Positions 9,614-18,801 of a DNA stretch of 64,000 nt are shown here, one piece after another. Where the stretch lies: the NCBI RefSeq assembly GCF_035593305.1, contig NZ_CP141615.1:1798001-1862000 (forward strand), in the 5' to 3' direction. Source of the stretch: Limnochorda sp. L945t. Its GTDB lineage: Bacteria > Bacillota > Limnochordia > Limnochordales > Geochordaceae. Numbering within the stretch: position 1 is the stretch's first letter; each line of letters opens with the position of its first letter. Both the position numbers and the translations under genes were made by a program. The notes below the pieces were generated by a model. That model saw nothing but the letters and a program-made list of their open reading frames with translations, was not told the origin of the DNA and made no database searches.

Positions 9614-11515
9614 TCAGCCGGGTAGGATCGCCAGGAGCAGCCCGCTGCGGGGGCCGACGAGGAGCCTCTCGCCCCCGGCCGCGGCAGGGCCGGATGCCGA
9701 GGGCGCAGCGGCACCGCCGGCGGCCAGGCTCGCCGCGACGCGGTGGCCGGGCGGCAGGACGGATCCGGCGGGCACCTCATAGGAGAAGCGCCCCCGGTTG
9801 ATCACGACCAGGCAGGAAGCCCTGGCCGACTCAGGATGCGCCGCCCCGACCTGCCGCCGCTCCGCACCGGGCGCCGGCGCATCCCGCCAGAACGCCAGGA
9901 CCTGGGCCGCGTCGTCCAGCAGGGCCAGCCGCACTCCGCCGGTCTTGAGGCACGGGTACGTCCGCCTCCACTGTCCCAGGGCCCGCACCAGCTCCAGCAC
10001 CCTGAGACCTTCCGGCCCCGGCGACCACTCCATGGGCCGCCGGCAGTCCGGGTCGTCTCCTCCGTCCATGGCTACCTCGTCGCCATAGTAGACCTGGGCC
10101 ACGCCGGGATAGGCGAACTGAAAGAGTGTCGCAAGCTCCAGGCGCCACGTCTCGCCCCCCGCCAGGCGCCGAAAGCGCGGCGTGTCGTGGCTTCCGAGGA
10201 GGTTGACCATGGCCTCGGTGACGGGCGGCGCCGTGCCGAAGCGCAGGGTCTCGAGGCGTTCCCAGAGTCGCGACGGCGCCGTCCGGCCCGTGGCGAAGAA
10301 GTCGACGACGGCCCTGCGCCACGGGTAGTTCATCGCGCTGTCCCACTGGTCGCCCCGGAGCCACGGCGTCGCCTGGTGGAAGATTTCCCCGATGAGCAAG
10401 ACGTCAGGCCGCTCTGCCCGCGCTGCGGCTCGCAGGTCGCGCCACAGGAGGGGCGACACCTCGTTGGCCACGTCGAGCCGGAAGCCGTCGACCCCGGCGT
10501 GGCGCATCCAGTGCAGGGCGACGTCGATCAGGTAACGGCGTACCTCCGGGTGGGCCGTGTTGAGCTTGGGCATGCTGGCGACGTCCGTGGCGAAGGTCTC
10601 GTACGACGGCGGCGAGGCGGTCACGGGGTAGCGCCTCACGAAAAACCACTCCCGGTACGCCGAGGCCTCGCCCTTCTCGGCCACGTCGCGAAAGGCGAAG
10701 AACCGGTCGCCCGAGTGGTTGAAGACGAGGTCGAGCACCACCCGGATCCCGAGCCGGTGGGCCCGGTCCACCATCTCCTGCAGCGTTGCGGCGTCGCCGA
10801 AAGCCGGATCGACCGCCAGGTAGTCTTCCGTGTCGTACTTGTGGTTGGACGGCGAGCGAAAGATGGGTGTGAGGTAGACCGCGTCGACGCCCAGCGACGC
10901 CAGGTAAGGCAGCTTCTCCGCCACCCCCGCGAGGTCGCCCCCGTAGAAGGGGTGCGATCCCCGGGGCACCGCCGCGCGGTGGGCTTCCCCCGGTGCCGGC
11001 CACGGGAGGGTGCCGGGCGGGTCGTTGCCCGGATCGCCGTTGTGGAAACGGTCGACGAAGATCTGGTAGAAAAACGCGCCCCGCGCCCATTCCGGCACCG
11101 ACGGGGCTTCGACGGCCAGGCGGTGGGGCACCTCGAACGGCCACAGCTCTCCCGGGCAAGCGCCCAGGTCGCTGTGATCGCCCGCCCACACGAGCCCGGT
11201 GCGGCCGGTTTGCCGGGTGGGGACGATCCAGAAGAGGTACTTGTAGCGCCCCGTCGGCACGGAGAGCTCCGCCTCCCAGTAGTCCCACTGCCGATCCTGC
11301 CCGGCGAGCCGGCACAGCACCTGCGCCTCCCCCGCCTGCTCGCCCGCAGGTACGTGCGGCTCCCCGCGGTAGCGCTCCGCGAACCACACGCCCACCTCCC
11401 GAGCGCCGCCCCGGGAGGTGCGGGCCACGACGCGCAGGCGCTTCCCGCCGCCGTCCACGAAAGCCACCATGGGCCACTCGGCCCGGTGGTCAAAGACGAG
11501 GTCGTCCACGCTCAC
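9614..11515 (-). CDS. GH13 glycoside hydrolase, neopullulanase/cyclomaltodextrinase-like
   Basis: Alpha-glucan hydrolase of clan GH-H. An N-terminal beta-sandwich of about 125 residues (as in CBM34-containing GH13_20 enzymes) precedes the catalytic barrel. Catalytic residues are visible: nucleophile Asp348 in GFRLDVANE, acid/base Glu377 in LIGEIFH and Asp444 in LGSHDTPR; the DLVFNHSGD segment near 262-270 provides the conserved Asn-His. There is no signal peptide, so it acts inside the cell on maltodextrins imported by MalEFG. The last gene of the maltodextrin operon, 31 bases after malG. Maltogenic amylase, cyclomaltodextrinase and neopullulanase cannot be separated by eye. Confidence 0.9.
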   Translation of the reverse strand: MSVDDLVFDHRAEWPMVAFVDGGGKRLRVVARTSRGGAREVGVWFAERYRGEPHVPAGEQAGEAQVLCRLAGQDRQWDYWEAELSVPTGRYKYLFWIVPTRQTGRTGLVWAGDHSDLGACPGELWPFEVPHRLAVEAPSVPEWARGAFFYQIFVDRFHNGDPGNDPPGTLPWPAPGEAHRAAVPRGSHPFYGGDLAGVAEKLPYLASLGVDAVYLTPIFRSPSNHKYDTEDYLAVDPAFGDAATLQEMVDRAHRLGIRVVLDLVFNHSGDRFFAFRDVAEKGEASAYREWFFVRRYPVTASPPSYETFATDVASMPKLNTAHPEVRRYLIDVALHWMRHAGVDGFRLDVANEVSPLLWRDLRAAARAERPDVLLIGEIFHQATPWLRGDQWDSAMNYPWRRAVVDFFATGRTAPSRLWERLETLRFGTAPPVTEAMVNLLGSHDTPRFRRLAGGETWRLELATLFQFAYPGVAQVYYGDEVAMDGGDDPDCRRPMEWSPGPEGLRVLELVRALGQWRRTYPCLKTGGVRLALLDDAAQVLAFWRDAPAPGAERRQVGAAHPESARASCLVVINRGRFSYEVPAGSVLPPGHRVAASLAAGGAAAPSASGPAAAGGERLLVGPRSGLLLAILPG

Positions 11516-11546
11516 GGCTCCTCACCGCCGCCCCGGCGCCGGGCCT

Positions 11547-12404
11547 TCACGCTTTGACGGCGCCCTGGGTCAACCCCGATACGAACTGGTTGCGCAGCAA
11601 GTAGAAGATGACGGAGATCGGCAGGGCCCCGACGATCGACGCCGCAGCGAACACGCCCCACCGGGTGGAGTATTGCCCCGAGATGAAGATGCGCAGCCCC
11701 ACGGCAAACGTGAGCGCCGTCCGCTCCTTGAGCAGGATGCTCGCCAGCAGGAAGTCCGAGTACGTGCCGATGAAGGCGAGCAGGAAGATGACGGCCAGCA
11801 CCGGCCTCGCCAGGGGCAGGATGATGTGCAAGAACGCCTGGAAGGCGGAGGCGCCGTCCATCATGGCCGACTCCTCCAGCGAGTGGGGGATGGTGTCGAA
11901 GTACCCTTTCATCAGATAGGTGTTGAACCCGAGCGCCCCGCCCAGGTAGACCAGGATGAGGCCACCGTGGGTGTTGATCCCGAGCGACGGCACGTATTGC
12001 CCGATGGCGAGCAGCATGAGGTAGATGGCCACCATGGCCAGCATCTGCGGGAACATCTGCACGATGAGCAGTGCCAGAAGCCCCGTCCGGCGCCCGCGGA
12101 AGCGGAACCGGGAGAACGCGTACGCCGCCAGTGCCGCCATGGCCACCGTCAGGACGGCGGAGACCCCGGAGACCTTGATGCTGTTCCACAGCCACAACCC
12201 GAAGGGGTGCGCGGGGTTAGTGAACAGCTCCCGGTAGTGTTCCAGCGTGGGGTTGGGAGGAATGAGCCGCTGCCCGACCAGGGTGTCGGCAGGGTTCAAG
12301 GAGGCGGAGACGATCCACGCCACCGGGAAGAGCGCGAACCCGATCGCGAGCCACACGCGGGCCTGGCGCCACAGCTGGCCCGCCCATCCGTAGCGGCTAT
12401 ACAT
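11547..12404 (-). CDS. malG: Maltodextrin ABC transporter permease MalG
   Basis: Inner-membrane permease subunit of a carbohydrate (CUT1) importer. Six transmembrane helices, the ATPase-contacting EAA loop EESAMMDGASAFQAFLHIILP near residue 190, and the C-terminal Leu-Thr-Gln-Gly-Ala-Val-Lys-Ala typical of MalG. Length 285 is normal. It overlaps the end of malF by eight bases. No ATPase gene is in this operon; CUT1 systems of Gram-positive bacteria commonly use a shared MsmX-type ATPase encoded elsewhere. Confidence 0.92.
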   Translation of the reverse strand: MYSRYGWAGQLWRQARVWLAIGFALFPVAWIVSASLNPADTLVGQRLIPPNPTLEHYRELFTNPAHPFGLWLWNSIKVSGVSAVLTVAMAALAAYAFSRFRFRGRRTGLLALLIVQMFPQMLAMVAIYLMLLAIGQYVPSLGINTHGGLILVYLGGALGFNTYLMKGYFDTIPHSLEESAMMDGASAFQAFLHIILPLARPVLAVIFLLAFIGTYSDFLLASILLKERTALTFAVGLRIFISGQYSTRWGVFAAASIVGALPISVIFYLLRNQFVSGLTQGAVKA

Positions 12405-14001
12405 TCTCGCTCATCTTCTCGAACACGCCCGTCATCCGGAAGTTGATGGCGCTCAAGATGGCCACCACGAGGAAAATCACGATGGAGATTGCCGAGGCGA
12501 ACCCGAACTGCGTGCCCTGCCCGCCCTGGAAGGCCAGCCGGTAAGTGTAAGAGATCAAGATGTCCGTGTGCCCGGCCGGGGTCTGGGCCCCCACCATGGG
12601 CGGCCCCCCACCCGTCACCAGGAAGATGACGTTGAAGTTGTTGAAGTTGAAGGCAAACGAGCCCACGAGCAGCGGCGAGACGGCGATCATCAAGAGCGGC
12701 AGGGTCACGCTCCGGAAGACGTCCCACGGCCGGGCGCCGTCCACCAGGGCCGCCTCGTAAAGCTCCGACGGGATGCTTTGCAGCGCCCCCAGCGTGATGA
12801 TCATCATGTACGGGTACCCCAGCCACAAGTTGACCAGGAACAGCGCCACCCGGGCCCAGAAGGGGTTCTGGAGCCACGGAATGGGCCCTGCCCCCAGCGC
12901 CCGGACGAAGTCGTTGATCACGCCGACTTCGGTGTTGAGCAGTCCCACCCACATGAGTGCCGAGATGAAGGCCGGGACCGAGTAGGGGAGGATCAACACG
13001 CTGCGGTACAAGTTGCGCAACTTGAGCCGGGGGTCGTTGAGCAGCACGGCCAGCCCTAGCCCGGCGCTGAACTGCAAGAGCACCGTGAGGGCCGCCCATG
13101 CGAAGGTCCAGACGAACACCCGCAGGAACGGCCGGGAGATGGCCGGGTCGGTGACCATCCGCACGAAGTTGTCCAGCCCGACGTAGGTAACGAACCCCGG
13201 CTCCAGCCTCTGGCCGTCCTCGCCGGTGAAGTACCCCTCGACGGGCCGGTAGGTGGTGCCCGTCCGCGTATCGGTCAGCGTATCCGAGGCCGGGTCGTAC
13301 CGGTAAGCGTGGCGCGCCTCGCCGAGCTCCCGCAGGCTCATCATCCGCAGGATCCGGTCTCCCCACTCCCACCGCATCTGCCGGAGCTCGGCCAACCTCC
13401 GGGCGAGCTGGGCCACCGCCAGCGCCTGCCGGGACCCCATGCGGTCGGGCAGCCCGTCTCCGTCCTCGTCGACCAGGCCGTCGGCCGCCGGGTCAGCCGG
13501 CCGTACCTTGCCCCCCTCCAGGACAGCCCACCGGCCCGGGCTCTCCTCCATCACGAGCGTCAGCGTGCCTCCCGGTGCCTGGAAGGCGGCGAACCGGAAG
13601 CGGGAGGCGTCTTCCGGCTCGTAGGTCATGGTCTCGAACTGCCGGATGACCTGTTCCTTGCTCAGCATGTGGCCGGTACCGTAGTCGGTGAAGGCCACCG
13701 CCACCGTGTAGCCGATGGGGTAGATCACCAGCAGCGCGAAGAAGACGAAGCCCGGCCAGATGTAGCGCATCGGGTAGGCCCTTGGGCTGGTGAAGATCCA
13801 CGTGGTCGCCACGAGCCCTGCCACCATGGCGACCGCCGGCCACACCCGCCCATCGGCCCAAAGGCGCGCCGCCGCCCATGCCCCCAGGGCATCCAGGGTG
13901 CCCAGGGCGAGCACCTTCAGCCATAGCACGCCCGCAAGGGCCGGCCCGCCCCGTGGTGCCGGCGCGGCCGGCGTCATCGCTCCTGTTCTCAAGCCCCTCA
14001 T
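12397..14001 (-). CDS. malF: Maltodextrin ABC transporter permease MalF
   Basis: Partner permease of MalG. After two or three N-terminal helices there is a large extracytoplasmic loop of roughly 170 residues, as in enteric MalF, followed by the permease core with an EAA-type loop (ELYEAALVDGARPWDVFRSV). The loop opens with FTDYGTGHMLSKEQ, a hallmark of MalF from thermophiles. At about residues 174-187 the loop contains an Asp/Gly-rich DGLVDEDGDGLPD run resembling thrombospondin type-3/dockerin calcium loops. Start uncertain: ATG 14001 has no clear ribosome site, and a second in-frame ATG at 13977 follows AGGAG at very short spacing. Confidence 0.9.
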   Translation of the reverse strand: MRGLRTGAMTPAAPAPRGGPALAGVLWLKVLALGTLDALGAWAAARLWADGRVWPAVAMVAGLVATTWIFTSPRAYPMRYIWPGFVFFALLVIYPIGYTVAVAFTDYGTGHMLSKEQVIRQFETMTYEPEDASRFRFAAFQAPGGTLTLVMEESPGRWAVLEGGKVRPADPAADGLVDEDGDGLPDRMGSRQALAVAQLARRLAELRQMRWEWGDRILRMMSLRELGEARHAYRYDPASDTLTDTRTGTTYRPVEGYFTGEDGQRLEPGFVTYVGLDNFVRMVTDPAISRPFLRVFVWTFAWAALTVLLQFSAGLGLAVLLNDPRLKLRNLYRSVLILPYSVPAFISALMWVGLLNTEVGVINDFVRALGAGPIPWLQNPFWARVALFLVNLWLGYPYMMIITLGALQSIPSELYEAALVDGARPWDVFRSVTLPLLMIAVSPLLVGSFAFNFNNFNVIFLVTGGGPPMVGAQTPAGHTDILISYTYRLAFQGGQGTQFGFASAISIVIFLVVAILSAINFRMTGVFEKMSENV

Positions 14002-14095
14002 CCCCGTCGGATCGCGGACCCGGGGCCGCCGGGCCCGGGGCTGCCCGGGCGGCCGGCGGCTCTTCCCCGCTCCGGATGGCTTACCTCAACGCACG

Positions 14096-15310
14096 TCACT
14101 TGGCCTGTGCGATGGTGTCACGGATTTGCCGGGCCGCGTCCTTCATCGCCGAAGCCGGGTCCTGTTCGCCGTTGACGATCAAGGTCAGCTTGTCCTGCAA
14201 GGCGCCCCACACGGCTGCCATCTCGGGAATGTTGGGCATCGGGATGCCGTCTGCGGCGCTGGCGCCGAAAGCGGCGACGTCAGCGTTGGAAGCGACCTCC
14301 TGGAACGCCGCCTTGAGCGCCGGGATGCGAGGATCCACCTTCCAGATGGCCAGCTGGCCTTCCTTGGTCATGATGAACTTCTGCAGGAACTCCATCGCCA
14401 GGATCTTGTTGGGGCTGAACTTGTTGACCATGAACCCCTGGGCTCCCACGAACGGCCGGGCCACGCGCCCGTTGAAGGTCGGGATCTTGGCCACGCCGTA
14501 CTTGATGCCGGCCTTCTTGACGTTGTCGATCTCCCACGGGCCGGTCATGATCATGCCGACCTGGCCCTGGAGGAACAGCCCCTCCATGGTCTGGTAGTCC
14601 GTCCCCTTCGGGACGAGCCCCTCGACGGCCAGCCTCTGGATGAGCCGCGCGCCCGCGATGGCGCCTTCGTTGTCGAGCCCGATGTCCTTCGGGTCGAAGC
14701 CCTGCCCGGTGAACTTGAAGATGTACCCACCGTTGGCCGACAGCAGCGGGAAGCTGTGGTACGCGTCGTTGTTGGGGTACAGGAACCCGTAGCGTTTCTT
14801 GTTGCGGTCGGTGAGCTTGCGGGCAACGGTCAGGAGCTCGTCGAACGTCTTGGGAGGCGTCGGGACCAGCGCCTTGTTGTAGATGAGCGCGACCGCCTCG
14901 ATGGCGTACGGCACGCCGTACAGCTTACCACCGTACGTGAAACCCTGCAGCCCCACCGGCGTGAAGGCGTCTCGTTGTGCGGCGCTCATCTCGATGGGCT
15001 CCACCAGGCCGTTTCGAGCGAACTCCCCCACCCAGTCGTGCGCGCCCACGATGAGGTCCGGACCCTCGCCCGTCGGCGCCGACACGCTGAAGTTGGATCG
15101 GATGTCGCCGAAGCCCATCTCGGTCACTTCGACCTTGATCCCGTACTCCTTCTCGAACTGCTGGGCCATGGGGAGCAGGGCGGGTACCTGCGCCTCGCTC
15201 GCCCAGATCACGAGCTTGTCTGTGGCCGCCAGCGCTCCTGCGGCGGCCGCCGTCACCACGGCCACCGCCACCACGGTAGCCAGCACCAACCCGCCGATTA
15301 CGCGTCGCAT
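14096..15310 (-). CDS. malE: Maltose/maltodextrin-binding protein MalE
   Basis: Extracytoplasmic receptor of the CUT1 importer. A 28-residue signal peptide (MRR, long Val/Ala core, Ala-Leu-Ala-Ala) leads into the KLVIWASEAQVPALLP strand and the GPDLIVGAHDWVGEF segment, which match MalE. Later conserved features are YGVPYAIEAVALIYNKALV, GPWEIDNVKK and GRVARPFVGAQGFMVNKFSPNK. No lipobox Cys is present. A GGAG ribosome site sits seven bases before the ATG. It follows the LacI-type regulator gene by 79 bases and leads malEFG-amylase. Confidence 0.92.
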   Translation of the reverse strand: MRRVIGGLVLATVVAVAVVTAAAAGALAATDKLVIWASEAQVPALLPMAQQFEKEYGIKVEVTEMGFGDIRSNFSVSAPTGEGPDLIVGAHDWVGEFARNGLVEPIEMSAAQRDAFTPVGLQGFTYGGKLYGVPYAIEAVALIYNKALVPTPPKTFDELLTVARKLTDRNKKRYGFLYPNNDAYHSFPLLSANGGYIFKFTGQGFDPKDIGLDNEGAIAGARLIQRLAVEGLVPKGTDYQTMEGLFLQGQVGMIMTGPWEIDNVKKAGIKYGVAKIPTFNGRVARPFVGAQGFMVNKFSPNKILAMEFLQKFIMTKEGQLAIWKVDPRIPALKAAFQEVASNADVAAFGASAADGIPMPNIPEMAAVWGALQDKLTLIVNGEQDPASAMKDAARQIRDTIAQAK

Positions 15311-15389
15311 CGGGCCACTCCATCTCCTTCCATCGTCGAGCCTGCGCTCTCCCGTTCCCGGCCTTCTTCCTTCTTCCGACGCCTTGCGT

Positions 15390-16436
15390 TCATGGGCCCG
15401 CCGGACCCGTCGAACCCCGCACCACCAGCTGCACCGGCAGGATGACGTGACGCACGGGCGGCAGCCTCCCGCTGAGGCGTTCGATGAGCTGGCGCGCAGC
15501 CGCCTCGCCCAGCTCCCGGGCCGGGATCCGCACGGTGGTGAGCGGCGGGCTCAACAATTGGGCCATCGGATCGTCATTGAAGCCGATGACGGACACGTCC
15601 TCCGGGACGCGCAAATCCAGCTCCCTGGCAGCTCGCATGGCTCCCGCAGCCAGGACGTCGTCCATGGCCACGATGGCCGTAGGGCGATCGTGCGATTGCA
15701 GGAGCGTGCGGCCGCTCCGATACCCCTCCTCCCAGCTGAACTCCCCGAACTGCATCCACTCCGCCCGTACCTCGAGTCCCAGTTCCTGGAGCGTCAGACG
15801 GAACCCCTCGAGCCGGTCCTGGGTAACGGTCAGTTCCCGCCGCCCGCCGATGAGGCCGATGCGGCGGTGACCGAGCTCCGCCAGGTACCCAACGGCCAGA
15901 GCGGCGGCCTGGACGTTGTCGTTGTTGACCCAGTACACGGCCAGGTTGGCGTCGACGCGGCCCAGCACCACGAACGGGAACCGCTGGCGCACCAGTTCGT
16001 CGATGAGGGGATCGGGGTTGCGGGATGCGAGCAAGACCGCCCCGTCCGCACGGCGTTCCCGCAGCATGGCGAGGCACTGCTCGGCCTCCGCCTCGTACGT
16101 GTCGGCGGTGGTGACGAGCAGGCTGTAGCCCTCGGCCTGCGCGACCCGGGCCACCCCTCGCAGCGCCTCGGCAAAGAAGGGATGCGAGAAGGCCTGGTCG
16201 GCCGGACGGTACAGCACGACACCGAGCGTGCGTGACGAGCGGGTCACCAGGCTGCGGGCGATGGCGTTGGGATGGTAACCCAGGCGCTCCATGGCCTCCT
16301 GCACCCGGGCCCGGGTCGCGGCGCTGATGCGGGGGTTGCCCGCCAGCGCCCGGGACACCGTCGAGGGTGACACCCGGGCGGCCCTCGCCACCTCCCGCAG
16401 GGTGACCCTGCGCCCGCCGCCGTTCACGCTTGCCAT
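15390..16436 (-). CDS. LacI family transcriptional regulator of the maltodextrin operon
   Basis: DNA-binding repressor with an N-terminal helix-turn-helix (VTLREVARAARVSPSTVSRALAGNPRIS, residues 11 to about 40), a hinge helix region ending near residue 65, and a periplasmic-binding-protein-like effector domain. First gene of the operon, upstream of malE, so it probably controls its own transcription together with malEFG and the amylase; inducer is likely maltose or a maltodextrin, which is inference from neighbours. A candidate operator lies about 130 bases upstream of its start. Confidence 0.9.
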   Translation of the reverse strand: MASVNGGGRRVTLREVARAARVSPSTVSRALAGNPRISAATRARVQEAMERLGYHPNAIARSLVTRSSRTLGVVLYRPADQAFSHPFFAEALRGVARVAQAEGYSLLVTTADTYEAEAEQCLAMLRERRADGAVLLASRNPDPLIDELVRQRFPFVVLGRVDANLAVYWVNNDNVQAAALAVGYLAELGHRRIGLIGGRRELTVTQDRLEGFRLTLQELGLEVRAEWMQFGEFSWEEGYRSGRTLLQSHDRPTAIVAMDDVLAAGAMRAARELDLRVPEDVSVIGFNDDPMAQLLSPPLTTVRIPARELGEAAARQLIERLSGRLPPVRHVILPVQLVVRGSTGPAGP

Positions 16437-16567
16437 CGCCGTTGCGTCACGCTCCGCCCCGCTTCAGCGTCCGTAAACCATGGGGACGACCGCCAGGCGC
16501 TTCTCCCGGACGCACCCCGTTCCTTTCCCTCGTTGACGCGCCCTGTCCCGTACGTGCCGGGGTTAGC

Positions 16568-16579
16568 GCAAACGCTTGC
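16568..16579. promoter_or_regulatory. LacI-type operator upstream of the mal regulator
   Basis: GCAAACGCTTGC is a near-palindrome of the form GCAAnCGnTTGC, the consensus recognised by maltose-type and CcpA-like LacI proteins. It lies in the 443-base gene-free stretch (16437-16879) between the regulator and the thioredoxin-like gene. No clear -10/-35 pair was identified beside it and nothing else is recognisable in this stretch. Confidence 0.55.
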
Positions 16580-16879
16580 CCTAAGCGCCCTTACTCCCTC
16601 CCGGGACGGTCCGCGCGCACGGGGCCGCCCTCTACCGGGCGCCGGGCCTAACAGTCCGGGCCTCGCCGGGCGCTCTGCGCCTGCCTGCCGGCATCCCGTG
16701 CCAGAGCGCCTGTACGCGCTCACGGTGGGCAGGGCATCTGGCTCGGGCGGACTCCCGGTGCAACCTCCCCACCAGGATAGCCCGCCGGAGCGATTTCTTG
16801 AGCCATCGTTTGCACAGCCCGACTTCGACCCCGCACCATCCAACTCCTGCTTGCGTCGACCGGTTTCAGGAAGTGCTGG

Positions 16880-17416
16880 TCACCGGCGCCACTTGATGGT
16901 GCAGCCTTGCGGCTCGGTCTCGCCCACCGCCGGCTCCCGCCCGGCGAGCAGCGCCTCGATGGCGTCTCGCAGGTAGTGGTGGCGCACCGCCGCCGGGTCC
17001 TCGTAGTTGTCGTCGGGGCGCCCGTGGTAGCGCAGCCGCCGCTCCCGATCGAAGAGGAAGACCTCCGGCGTGCGGCTCGCCCCGTACGCCCTGGCCACCT
17101 GCTGGGTCTCGTCCCACAGGTAGGGCGCCGGGTACTGCTTTTCCTGCGCGCGCCGCTGCATGGCCGGGAAGTCGTCGTCCGGATACTGCTTGGGGTCGTT
17201 GGCGCTCACGAGCAGCAACTGCACGCCCTGCCCCGCGTACCGCCGCTGCAGCTGCAGCACCCGATCTTCCCACGCCTGCACGTACGGGCAATGGTTGCAC
17301 CAGAAGATGACCGCGAGCACCGGCTTGTCCCGGTACGAGGCCGTGGAGTGCTTGCGCCCGTCGACGCCCTGCAGTTCGAAGGGGATGAGGCTTTCGCCGA
17401 GCTTCAGGGTTGCCAC
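16880..17416 (-). CDS. Thioredoxin-fold (redoxin/TlpA-like) protein
   Basis: AhpC/TSA-like thioredoxin fold of 178 residues without a signal peptide. The active-site motif is Phe-Trp-Cys-Asn-His-Cys-Pro-Tyr at about residues 38-45, the CNHC variant found in a family of cytoplasmic redoxins that end in a Gly-Cys-(Thr/Ser)-Ile-Lys-Trp tail, also present here. The family is annotated only generally; role in thiol or peroxide reduction is inferred from fold. GTG start with AGGAAGGAG upstream. Follows a small glutaredoxin-like gene on the same strand. Confidence 0.85.
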   Translation of the reverse strand: MATLKLGESLIPFELQGVDGRKHSTASYRDKPVLAVIFWCNHCPYVQAWEDRVLQLQRRYAGQGVQLLLVSANDPKQYPDDDFPAMQRRAQEKQYPAPYLWDETQQVARAYGASRTPEVFLFDRERRLRYHGRPDDNYEDPAAVRHHYLRDAIEALLAGREPAVGETEPQGCTIKWRR

Positions 17417-17480
17417 GATCGATCAGGCTCCTTCCTGCTGTCGCTCCGTCTGCCTTTCCTCGCCTGTTGCCGCTGCGCGC

Positions 17481-17807
17481 TCAGGCTCGGGGCTCTTGCC
17501 ATGCCCGGCGCAGCGCCTCGCGGATCATGCCTTTGGTGGGCAGGGGCGAGATGCGGCCGTCCACGCGGTAGGCGCGGCAGGTGAGCGCGCTGCCCGCACG
17601 CTCCGCCCCTTCCGGCTGGATGTCGACCCCGTCGAAGCGGATGGTCGGCGACCCTGGGAAGCGGAGGGCCTCCGCTTGCTCGTCGGTGTCGACCCGGATG
17701 ATCTCCACCGGGTCGCGCACTCCCTCCTCGGCGAGCACTTCCCGGAGGCGTCGCAGCGCCTCGTCGTGCGAGGGGCACTCTTCCCAGTACAAAAACTCGA
17801 TGCGCAA
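17481..17807 (-). CDS. Small thioredoxin-like protein (CxS motif, DUF2703-like)
   Basis: 108-residue protein whose N-terminus reads strand, Tyr-Trp-Glu-Glu-Cys-Pro-Ser-His-Asp-Glu-Ala, then helix, then a cis-Pro region (FPGSPTIRFDGVDI), the outline of a thioredoxin fold with Cys-Pro-Ser in place of CxxC. A second Cys lies in the TCRAYRVDG segment that is common to this family. The TTG at 17807 is chosen because AGGAGGGGG stands nine bases upstream. Such proteins are often found with metal or mercury genes and with other thioredoxins; here its downstream partner is the redoxin gene. Confidence 0.75.
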   Translation of the reverse strand: MRIEFLYWEECPSHDEALRRLREVLAEEGVRDPVEIIRVDTDEQAEALRFPGSPTIRFDGVDIQPEGAERAGSALTCRAYRVDGRISPLPTKGMIREALRRAWQEPRA

Positions 17808-17856
17808 AGCGCGCCCCCTCCTGTTGGACAGCCCGCTCCCGCTCCGGGCCGGCCGG

Positions 17857-18786
17857 CTACGCGGCCCCGCGGCTTGCGGCGGGCCTCGCCAGCATGGTAT
17901 CCGCCGGCCGGTGCGCGCGGAAGCGGGCGAGCGCCGCGGCCTGGCTTCGCGTGGCGTAGCAGTACGCGCATCCAAACAGGCACGTGTCGTAGGCGCCGAC
18001 GTCCACCGACCGCGCGCACCCGCACTGCGCCCGGCTGGGCCCCGGCTCGAGGTGCAGCTCTTCGCCCGGACGAAGCGCCGCGACGAGCTCCGGGTCGACG
18101 CAGCGGGCCTTCGCGACCCTGGCCTCGCCCCTCCCCGCTCCCACCAGGGCATCGTCGCAGCACGCCTGAAGGCTCATCCCGTACGCCCACGCGATCGCGG
18201 CCAGGTCGGCCGCCAGCTCTCGCCTGCGTTGTGCCGGCCAGCCGGGACTCAAGCCCGGCATGACCTGCCCGAGGCGCCTCGCGGTCTTGGCGTACAGGCT
18301 CACGAAGGAAACGGTGCACCGCCGGGTGGCCCCGGCGAGCTGCCGGGCCAGAGCCTCGAACTGCCTCAGGTGATAGCCGGCGTCGAGGCTGTCCCCGCCG
18401 AGCTTCCCGACCACGATGGGGTCGTAGCGCCACAGCACCCGCTCCGGCCCGATGCGATCGGCGAGGGCGCGAAAGGCACGCACCGCGGCGCCGGCCGGCG
18501 GGCTGTGCGGCTCGATGGCCCGGGGATAGCCGTTGACGGTGACGTGGAAATAGAAGCGGTAGCCCCGCCCCTCGAGCTCGTGCAGGTACGGTATCAGCGG
18601 CCCGGGGTGCCGGGTCCAGAAGACGATGGCCAGCACGTCCTCGGGCCGGAGCGACGCCCGTCGCACTCCCCCGCCGAACGGGTGCACCCACTCCACCCAC
18701 CCGGCCCGCACCCGCTCCATCCACCACCGGGCGTAAAAGGCCGGGATGTCCGTCCGCCGGCTGGCGCCGACAATGGCCCGGGCCAC
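17857..18786 (-). CDS. DUF1848 family protein (radical-SAM-like Cys cluster)
   Basis: 309-residue conserved protein of unknown function. It begins with the family block GASRRTDIPAFYARWW, continues with PEDVLAIVFWTRHP and VLWRYDPIV, and ends with a Cys-rich region: CGCARSVDVGAYDTC followed by FGCAYCYA. The last Cys-x2-Cys-x2-Cys arrangement resembles an Fe-S cluster-binding radical SAM site moved to the C-terminus. GTG start with GAGGTGG upstream, 15 bases after the phosphorylase stop, so it is probably in the same transcript. No biochemical role can be assigned. Confidence 0.85.
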   Translation of the reverse strand: MARAIVGASRRTDIPAFYARWWMERVRAGWVEWVHPFGGGVRRASLRPEDVLAIVFWTRHPGPLIPYLHELEGRGYRFYFHVTVNGYPRAIEPHSPPAGAAVRAFRALADRIGPERVLWRYDPIVVGKLGGDSLDAGYHLRQFEALARQLAGATRRCTVSFVSLYAKTARRLGQVMPGLSPGWPAQRRRELAADLAAIAWAYGMSLQACCDDALVGAGRGEARVAKARCVDPELVAALRPGEELHLEPGPSRAQCGCARSVDVGAYDTCLFGCAYCYATRSQAAALARFRAHRPADTMLARPAASRGAA

Positions 18787-18801
18787 GCCTGCCCCACCAC
18801 C

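Noticed and set aside
16437-16879. Open frame of about 139 codons on the minus strand between the mal regulator and the thioredoxin-like gene
   Set aside because: It crosses the candidate LacI operator and has no homology-like features, so it is taken as leader and spacer DNA.
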